A stretch of DNA of 64,000 bases from Diadema setosum (taxonomy: Eukaryota > Echinodermata > Echinoidea > Diadematoida > Diadematidae): contig NC_092688.1 in the NCBI RefSeq assembly GCF_964275005.1, positions 48,601,748 to 48,665,747 of the forward strand, read 5' to 3'. The position numbers were made by a program, and so were the translations under genes. The notes below the pieces were generated by a model. The model made no database searches. It was not told the origin of the DNA and worked only from the letters and a program-made list of their open reading frames with translations. Shown piece by piece: positions 34,901 to 45,237 of the stretch. The number at the start of each line of letters is the position of its first letter. Position 1 is the first letter of the stretch.

Positions 34901-37900
34901 CACTGTACAAAAATCAGCCTTTCCTATAGTAAACTGTGATGTCACTGTACAAAAATCAGCCTTTCCTATAGTAAACTGTGATGTCACTGTACAAAAATCA
35001 GCCTTTCCTGTAGTAATACTGTACAAAAATCAGCCTTTCCTATAGTAAACTGTGATGTCACTGTACAAAAATCAGCCTTTCCTATAGTAAACTGTGATGT
35101 CACTGTTCAAAAATCAGCGTTTCCTATAGTAAACTGTGATGTCACTGTACAAAAATCAGCCTTTCCCATAGTAAACTGTGATGTCACTGTACAAAAATCA
35201 GCCTTTCCCATAGTAAACTGTGATGTCACTGTTCAAAAATCAGCCTTTCCTGTAGTAAACTGTGATGTCACTGTACAAAAATCAGCCTTTCCTGTAGTAA
35301 ACTGTGATGTCACTGTACAAAAATCAGCCTTTCCTATAGTAAACTGCGATGTCACTGTACAAAAATCAGCCTTTCCTATAGTAAACTGCGATGTCACTGT
35401 ACAAAAATCAGCCTTTCCTATAGTAAACTGCGATGTCACTGTACAAAAAACAGCCTTTCCTATAGTAAACTGCGATGTCACTGTACAAAAATCAGCCTTT
35501 CCTATAGTAAACTGCGATGTCACTGTACAAAAATCAGCCTTTCCTATAGTAAACTGCGATGTCACTGTACAAAAATCAGCCTTTCCTATAGTAAACTGCG
35601 ATGTCACTGTACAAAAATCAGCCTTTCCTATAGTAAACTGCGATGTCACTGTACAAAAATCAGCCTTTCCTATAGTAAACTGTGATGTCACTGTACAAAA
35701 ATCAGCCTTTCCTGTAGTAAACTGTGATGTCACTGTACAAAAATCAGCCTTTCCTGTAGTAAACTGTGATGTCACTGTACAAAAATCAGCCTTTCCTATA
35801 GTAAACTGTGATGTCACAGTATAAAAATCAGCCTTTCCTATAGTAAACTGTGATGTCACTGTTATACAGAAATCAGCCTTTCCTATAGTAAACTGTGATG
35901 TCACAGTATAAAAATCAGCCTTTCCTATAGTAAACTGTGATGTCACTATTCAAAAATCAGCCTTTCCTATAGTAAACTGTGATGTCACTGTACAAAAATC
36001 AGCCTTTCCTATAGTAAACTGTGATGTCACTGTACAAAAATCAGCCTTTCCTATAGTAAACTGTGATGTCACTGTACAAAAATCAGCCTTTCCTATAGTA
36101 AACTGTGATGTCACTGTACAAAAATCAGCCTTTCCTATAGTAAACTGTGATGTCACTGTACAAAAATCAGCCTTACCTATAGTAAACTGTGATGTCACAG
36201 TATAAAAATCAGCCTTTCCTATAGTAAACTGTGATGTCACTGTACAAAAATCAGCCTTTCCTATAGTAAACTGTGATGTCACAGTATAAAAATCAGCCTT
36301 TCCTATAGTAAACTGTGATGTCACTGTACAAAAATCAGCCTTTCCTATAGTAAACTGTGGTGTCGCTGTACAAAAATCAGCCTTTCCTATAGTAAACTGT
36401 GATGTCACTGTACAAAAATCAGCCTTTCCTATAGTAAACTGTGATGTCACTGTACAAAAATCAGCCTTTCCTATAGTAAACTGCGATGTCACTGTACAAA
36501 AATCAGCCTTTCCTATAGTAAACTGCGATGGGCTTGTGCCGAAAGGGTGGGTTGGGTGGTGGCGCGTCGCGTTAATGGGAACACCACCCTTCGTCCAAAG
36601 CCCCCCCCCCCCCGGTTTTGCCGAAAGGGTGCGTTGGGAGCGTTGGGTCGCGTCGCGTTGACTGGAACCCCACCCTTCGTCCAAAGCCCCCCCGGTTTTG
36701 CCGAAAGGGTGCGTTGGTACTTTTTCTCATGTAATATTAAAAGACGCGTTTTGAATTTATATTTAACCTTCAAACAACCATTTCAAAGAGGCTATCGTCC
36801 GGATCGGTTTACACTCTATTACAACTTGGTCTACAGCCAGTTGGTCTAATAGACTGTTTAATATCAGTTGGTCTAATATATACCAGTTGGTCTAGTCATC
36901 ATTTCGTCCAATTACTGTTTGGTCTAATTGCTATTTGTTGTTTAATACAAAACTCGTCTTTTAACCCTATAAAGCCCAAGGGGGGGGGGGGGCACATTGT
37001 GCCCCCTACCAGATTTTCATTCGCCACTCCTTCGCCCTTAATCCAGTTTTAACCAAATTTGGTGACTTTTCCAAAAATCTTATTTCCAAAAAATCTTATT
37101 TCCAACATTTTGATATATAGTTTAGCTATATTTGATATTGCTGGTTGCCATGGCAACAATAAAACTGACAACCATGTCAGTCAGATTTTGCATGTTTTTC
37201 TGTTCCAATTCCAATTAACCATATTATAATGTATAAAATGGGCGTTTGTTGGCTAAAATTTGCTGAAGGAGCAAAATGTGAAGTAATTATCGCCCTGAAA
37301 TGTTTTTCCTATTATTTCCTTTGTTTTTCTGTGACAATGCCATAAAACAGTAGCTATAGTAGAGATACTTGAAAATAACAGTATTTTCCAAAGATTGCCA
37401 TTCTATTTTGTGTCATTTTGATTCCTCCACCCAAGTTATACCTCTAATATCATTTGTTTATCACATTATCAATCTGCAAACTTAAAATTCCGATATTATT
37501 GGACTATGAAATATGATAACTATGCATGTACCTATCCCTAACAATACATCACAGGTCTCATAATGTATTTCTTTATTTTGTTATGAATAGCGCCCCCATG
37601 TAGTGACCTTGAGAAATTTCAACCATAAAAACTAATGAGCTTTGACTTGCAGATCATTTGTGGCAAATATGAAAAATATTGGTCTATAATAAGACATACT
37701 GGGGATAAAGAAATTATACAGAAAAATCATGTTTTTAGCATATTTCCTATGTATTTCTTTATATTATGGTAAATAGCGCCCTCTATGTGTCACCATGAAA
37801 AAAATCAAGTATGTGGTCATGTAGACTATGAGTTGTTCTACCCATGTGCCAAATGTGACGATGAAACATCAAAAAATAACATCAAAATAGCTTGGGCTTT

Positions 37901-40900
37901 ATAGGGTTACATGAGAAAAAGAGAAAAAGTACCAACGCACCCTTTCGGCAAAACCGGGGGGGGGGGGGATTTGGACGAAGGGTGGGGTTCCAGTCAACGC
38001 GACGCGATCCAACGCTCCCAACGCACCCTTTCGGCAAAACCGGGGGGCTTTGGTCGAAGGGTGGTGTTCCCATTAACGCGACGCGCCACCACCCAACCCA
38101 CCCTTTCGGCACAAGCCACTGCGATGTCACTGTACAAAAATCAGCCTTTCCTATAGTAAACTGTGATGTCACTGTACAAAAATCAGCCTTTCCTATAGTA
38201 AACTGTGATGTCACTGTACAAAAATCAGCCTTTCCTATAGTAAACTGTGATGTCACTGTACAAAAATCAGCCTTTCCTATAGTAAACTGTGATGTCACTG
38301 TTCAAAAATCAGCGTTTCCTATAGTAAACTGTGATGTCACTGTACAAAAATCAGCCTTTCCTATAGTAAACTGTGATGTCACTGTACAAAAATCAGCCTT
38401 TCCTACAGTAAACTGTGATGTCACAGTAAAAAAATCAGCCTTTCCTATAGTAAACTGTGATGTCACTGTACAAAAATCAGCCTTTCCTATAGTAAACTGC
38501 GATGTCACTGTACAAAAATCAGCCTTTCCTATAGTAAACTGCGATGTCACTGTACAAAAATCAGCCTTTCCTATAGTAAACTGCGATGTCACTGTACAGA
38601 AATCAGCCTTTCCTATAGTAAACTGTGATGTCACTGTACAAAAATCAGCCTTTCCTATAGTAAACTGTGATGTCACTGTACAAAAATCAGCCTTTCCTGT
38701 AGTAAACTGTGATGTCACAGTACAAAAATCAGCCTTTCCTGTAGTAAACTGCGATGTCACTGTACAAAAATCAGCCTTTCCTGTAGTAAACTGCGATGTC
38801 ACTGTACAAAAATCAGCCTTTCCTGTAGTAAACTGCGATGTCACTGTACAAAAATCAGCCTTTCCTGTAGTAAACTGCGATGTCACTGTACAGAAATCAG
38901 CCTTTCCTATAGTAAACTGTGATGTCACTGTACAAAAATCAGCCTTTCCTATAGTAAACTGTGATGTCACAGTATAAAAATCAGCCTTTCCTATAGTAAA
39001 CTGTGATGTCACTGTACAAAAATCAGCCTTTCCTATAGTAAACTGTGATGTCACTGTACAAAAATCAGCCTTTCTTATAGTAAACAGTGATGTCACAGTA
39101 TAAAAATCAGCCTTTCCTATAGTAAACTGTGATGTCACTGTTAAAAATCAGCCTTTCCTATAGTAAACTGTGATGTCACTGTACAAAAATCAGCCTTTCC
39201 TATAGTAAACTGTGATGTCACTGTACGAAAATCAGCCTTTCCTATAGTAAACTGTGATGTCACTGTACAAAAATCAGCCTTTCCTATAGTAAACTGTGAT
39301 GTCACTGTACAAAAATCAGCCTTTCCTATAGTAAACTGTGATGTCACTGTACGAAAATCAGCCTTTCCTATAGTAAACTGTGATGTCACTGTACAAAAAT
39401 CAGCCTTTCCTATAGTAAACTGTGATGTCACTGTACAAAAATCAGCCTTTCCTGTAGTAATACTGTACAAAAATCAGCCTTTCCTATAGTAAACTGTGAT
39501 GTCACTGTACAAAAATCAGCCTTTCCTATAGTAAACTGTGATGTCACTGTTCAAAAATCAGCGTTTCCTATAGTAAACTGTGATGTCACTGTACAAAAAT
39601 CAGCCTTTCCTATAGTAAACTGTGATGTCACTGTACAAAAATCAGCCTTTCCTATAGTAAACTGTGATGTCACTGTACGAAAATCAGCCTTTCCTATAGT
39701 AAACTGTGATGTCACTGTACAAAAATCAGCCTTTCCTATAGTAAACTGTGATGTCACTGTACAAAAATCAGCCTTTCCTATAGTAAACTGTGATGTCACT
39801 GTACAAAAATCAGCCTTTCCTATAGTAAACTGTGATGTCACTGTACAAAAATCAGCCTCACCTGATTTTCTCGGACAGCATCTGCTCCTCTGCCAGAATG
39901 GTCTCTCTTGACGGGCGATGTCGCTTCCCGATCCCGACGTCGACCACGTCGACGCCGTCGTGGATGTTGTCCATTGTCATGATGTCAGAGTCAATGGTGA
40001 CGCGGTCCGAGTCGAAGTCGAAATTCTCGTTGATATCGAAAACATTTTCGTCCACCTTCACGCACTCTTCGATCACCGGTACGACGTCAATGGACTCTAT
40101 ACTAGGGCTGTCTTCACGAGATATTCCTTCAAAGATCAAATTTGGACAAGAACAATCATTTTGCAGAATAATATCAAATGTGTAATGATTCTTTAGAAAA
40201 GTTATTATAATTATTTTTTTTCACAGCCAGTACTTACTACACTGTTTGTGATAACGCTATAACAAATTTACCAATGCCATCGTGATGCAAGCAAAATAAA
40301 TAAGCAGCAGCTACTATCTAAAAAGAAATAGGAGGACTTACTCACTCTAGCTATACCATTTCCATCAGCACGAACTGCTTGCAGCAGTTGCTGTTATTTT
40401 CAAGATACGATTGTTATCATAGCAGAGTAGCAGTATTTTGCAAGAGTGAAAGAAATCAAAAGAAATGGGAAATTGTATATCACATTATGACGTATGTAAC
40501 CAAAGTGGTTAATCGTTAGATAAACGTAGGCCTATAGAGTGCTTACAGAGAGCTGATAGCGGCTGATACAAGGCGTGCTTCTATGAACAATTTGCAAACG
40601 TGAATAGGCTTTTCCTTCGTTTGAGATGATTGTACATGACAACACACTGACTACAAAATATACGTTTCACGCAGTCATATCAGGAGTATTCGTGCGTCGC
40701 TCTTGTCACGTTGTGGGATCATTGCTGGATCATGTAACGACTGATGGGGACATTAATCGTGGCATTGATACAGTGCATGATGTAAGTGAACCGAGACTTG
40801 ATGATGTATGAACTTTGCTTACGACAGGCAAACAATACTATGTACTTTCCTAATCCCCCTCCTACGAAACAAATGAAGAAATAGAATATATTGCACATCA

Positions 40901-43900
40901 TCGCGGTGAGCTATCCTAGAACTTTTTTCTGGAAACCAAGCGTTATCAAAATATCTTCAAGATTACATTTTCATTATGATTATTATAAGTCCTTAATCTC
41001 ATATTGATATAGCGTGCAAACACTTGAACAAAAGTTAAGTTTCTCCATATGCAAACCAATCAACAACAAAAAAAGCGAACAGAATCTAAATCATGTGTCT
41101 ATACCCTAATGGACAAAGAAAGAACAAACCAAGAATTCCTAAAAGAATGAAAAGAGTCGGGGCTTCAGAAATTCCGGTAAGGTCTCAGTTTCGGATGTTA
41201 AAATGAGGGAAAAGGAGGAGTTCTGAGAAGTCTGTTGTAAAAGTGGAGTCATTGGATTGACAGAATGCAATTCATCTGTGTTGATTTTTAAGCCGGCTTA
41301 AGTCAGTGTCAATACAAGCCTTGAACATAATCCTTAGCGCAAAGTCGACTTGTATTCTCTCAAAAGGGTAACGTATACGTCACGTCCCTCTTTATACCCC
41401 TCCCCACCACCCCCCCCCCCCCACATGCACCCTCCCCAAGTCGAATGATTACTCTGCAGATCACGGAAGTGGTTATCCCATCATCCAAATGACTCACACT
41501 CCAGCACGTTGACCCATATTTTTCCCCGATCGTCGCTCGACAATAAGAGCCGAAGTGATTGACTGCGATGACGAGGAATAATTAAATATAATCAAAAGTT
41601 GGTTACACTATTCCAAGTTGGATGAAGAGATGGCAGCGAGCGGATCGGAAGTGGATTCTCTTTTTTTCATACAATACCATGACTATAGCATTCGATTTGA
41701 TATATTAACTAAAAAAGAAATGTTGATGCTGTTGTTGTTTAAACTGACATGATATATCCTGACTATGTGTGAAGTAATATGATATACGTGGCATTACTTA
41801 AAACTGATGACACGTGGTGTGTTCCGTTAGAAGCCAGAAAATTTGAAAAGACTAGACTTTGGTCGCTTTGATTGGTAACATCTTGAAAGTCACTTTGAAT
41901 AGATTTTGACGTCGCCTACTGCCGTGGCAAAGAAAATAAAAGCATATTTTCGAACATACATGATCTACTTGACCAAAAAAAAAAAAAAAAAAATGTTCGT
42001 TATGTGTAAAACAATGAGTGTCATAGTTCCGCGCTAAATCATTGATTTATCAATCAACCCTCACAATTCAGCTCTCAACTTTTCAAATAAAGCCCCATAA
42101 TCCTCTTAACATCCCCGCTAATCTCGCTATTCTTGTCAAAGAACACGAAGAAAGAAGATTAAAACATACCTCTGACTGTGTGCCACGCCCGACTAAACCG
42201 ACGACTTGCCAACTTCGTATATATATTTTGCGCTTAAGCGTAACACAACAACTCACAGACCGATTTGTTTTGAGTACTGGCCATTTGCATGAAAAATAGG
42301 CAAGGATGTGTCATGGCATTAACACTGCAAAGATCGCAGTTGCCTCTATACAATCATGGCAATTTTGCTGTGTTACATTTCTAGGGAAACGCAGTTATCG
42401 TCCTATGAAGTAATGTGACTTTGAAAAACAGAATGTTTACCTATATTTTCATGGTTTTCCAATAGCGATCATGTGTTGCAGTCTGAGAAAAATGCAGCCG
42501 GGGTGAGGTTTACACCATGTCACACAAAGAGTTAATAACTGACTAATGGAAACAGGACTGGTTTTCACGAGAACGAGTTTCACCAGCTAATATTCTTGTC
42601 ACGCAAAGTCATTAACGGCAAACAATGTGGGAAAGGACAAGACATGGTAACGAGTCAACCAAGTCTGAGAAGCATCATTCTATTTCTTTCACAGAGATAT
42701 TGTTCTTGTTGTTGTTTGTTAAATTCTTCTTCTTTGAAGAGGTCGCTCAACTTTAGAAAGTATTATTTTTGTTACAAGAAAAGATAGAAAGAGGAGAAAA
42801 CTTATCACAGTCATACAAGCAGGATGACGTTAAGCGAAAAAGCACACTTTAAATGTTTGTATTGGGCTTTATATGATTTGGGAGAAATATATGGCAATGT
42901 AATCAATCTTCGAAATATCTATACGATGAAAGGCAGTTCAGAGATCGATTTTGGAGCCTGCGAGGAGTGGAAAATACTGGGAAGGGGGAAAACTGCGTTT
43001 CTCGCGGAATCCGACTCCTTATCCGTCATTTAATTTGCGAAATGAATTGGATGCATTTCAACCCCTCGTGAGGTTCCGTTTCCAAATCAGCCGGTTAGCT
43101 GCGTGGCGCCACCAATATTATTACGTCTAAAACTGGTTTCTCTCAACTGTTGATTGTATTGTGCACAGCTCCCGCGACTTATACATCATACGATTATACC
43201 GAAGTGCAGAGCATGCGTCTTTCCCGCAAAAACAGAACCCGCGCTTCTTGTACACTATATCCGACTTAGAGTTACACACTAACTCGCTTTCAGATGCGCT
43301 ATCCGCAACGCATCATCTGCCTCAAGTAGTTCAGTGATCGGAATTTAACACTACCATCATCATGATCACGGCTCATCGTGTGACCCCGCCAGCAGCAGGG
43401 CCTTGTAGCTGCCTTCGATGCTGAAGATGATGATAACACCAGGATGAATCTCGTCTTGTCACCTCACGTATAATAACGTTTCAATCATCAAGACTCCCGT
43501 GGGGCCGCCTTCATACGTGACCTGAGTCAATATTTTCGGGATGGCTCGCAATCCTGATGATTATATCAGCAAGGTCATTAATATTTGTGTAATTACCTAC
43601 ACACATTCCCCTCTGAAGACTGCCGAATTTCTACTTTGATTATAAGTTATGCAGCTTGTTGGTGCAGTAATTAAAAAACTAATACATTTAACGAAAAAAA
43701 AAACCAAACAAACAAACCAATGCTCGTGGAATGTGATTGCCAAGGGGTTAAATCTATAGTTATGTTGAAAAAGAAATAATCCGAAACGTATTTTAATTGG
43801 TTTTATAATTCTTCTAGGGATTTTTAAAGAAAAAATCTTCAACGTCATCTACCTACGGTATTAGCTGTCCCACTGGATTTGTTAAGAGGTTTATGTCATT

Positions 43901-45170
43901 TCTCAACATATTTCTCAATATGTTCTTGGACATTGTACGTGTTTTGAATATCGAATGGAACAGCTAGTGAGGACAGAACAACTCTATTAGGAAATGAAAT
44001 GTATAATGTGTGTGTGTATGTTTGTGTGTATGTATATATTAGTTTTATACATTGACAGATAAATAGATACATAGATGGATAGATAGATGAATAGATGGAT
44101 TGTACAGAGCTCTTATCGGATTGTGCTTTTCCTTTTGTTCATCTTGGCAAGATGTATAAAAGAAAACAATGCCATTTAAACCTGACGGATTTTCGTCTAT
44201 GTCTCAGTTTAAGTACGAAAGATGATAAAACAAATGACTTGTACTGTAATGTCATGGTGGCGCAAGAGAAGAGTATAAGAAGATTTCAAAGATTGAAAGC
44301 TCTTCTCAAGTAAGTGAAAATGTACAAGTGTCTCAAGTATGAGACACCCTATAACGATAGCTCGTCTCTGACACGTCTGAAGGGGATTCTGAGAAGTTTT
44401 AAATGTACAGATAAAGAAGTTTGCTTTATATTTTGTCATAACCGTTAGCAATACATCACTACAATCACTGATTTTGTCAAAATCATTATCATTTTATATC
44501 CTTCTCACCATCCCCTTCATCGTCACCAGAGATGCTTATTTTCATCAATCTGGTTCAAGTCATTATTCATGCCCTGTTTCGGCGTGGTAGTTCCATGTAT
44601 ACCTATATAGGTATCATTCTTTACAAAATAAATCATAACAATTGTCGATATTCGCGTATGCATCATTTTCATATCGGTTGAAAGTTTTTCAAAGAGTTGA
44701 TCTGGAATATGCCGATAATATCTTCAAAATCAAAAATACAGCAGTATTATTATAGCAGATACAACTAACTAGGACTAAAAACTGAACGATTGAATTAAAA
44801 GGTCTCATTTTGCTATGACATTTGTCATTTTCCAATTAAGTACATATCAAAGTTTAAAGTTTTCTACAAAATACTAATGAGTGTGGGTTTCCGAAGGCAC
44901 TACCATGCTTGACTTCGTCCTACTTCGGGGCCAATTATTTAACTGTCATGTCCTTCTCAATAAGATTATATTCTTGTTTTAGATTCTGAATCAAGTTTTA
45001 GTAGTATAGACGTACATAATAACATACTTCGTTTCCAGGCGTCCCGTTCTTTTTTTTTTTTCTCTCATTTTTTCTCTCTATCAATCCCCCGCCTCTCCCC
45101 TCTCTCTTTATGTAGGCTCCTATGTATGTATATGTATATATGTATGTATGTATGTATGTATCTATCTATC

Positions 45171-45237
<67 letters not shown>

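Larger units (their letters stand above)
36531..38117. mobile_element. Mutator-like non-autonomous element inserted in the minisatellite
   Basis: The ends are GGCTTGTGCCGAAAGGGTGG and its reverse complement. The terminal inverted repeats are about 200 bp (36531-36733 and 37910-38117), themselves built from sub-repeats around GCCGAAAGGGTGCGTTGG and CACCCTTCGTCCAAA. The 9-bp string ACTGCGATG flanks both sides (36522-36530, 38118-38126). Long inverted repeats with a 9-bp duplication fit Mutator-like elements. No transposase is present. Confidence 0.75.
32922..39861 (-). other. Caspase intron 2, mostly minisatellite and nested elements
   Basis: The donor is CAG|GTGAGG at 39861 and the acceptor CATGCAG ends at 32922. 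From the donor it holds array B, a Mutator-like element with a nested insertion, array A, then about 900 bp of AT-rich unique DNA before exon 3. If it were retained, the exon 2 frame would stop at once (AGG TGA). Confidence 0.85.

Noticed and set aside
33795-39841. Long open frames of a 14-residue repeat (TSQFTIGKADFCTV and, on the plus strand, CDVTVQKSAFPIVN)
   Set aside because: They follow automatically from a 42-bp unit without stops. Most recurrent variants change residues (I/T, C/Y, C/R), so there is no sign of protein constraint, and they lie in a caspase intron.
33836-39855. CRISPR-like direct repeats
   Set aside because: There are no spacers; the units are head-to-tail copies in a eukaryotic intron.
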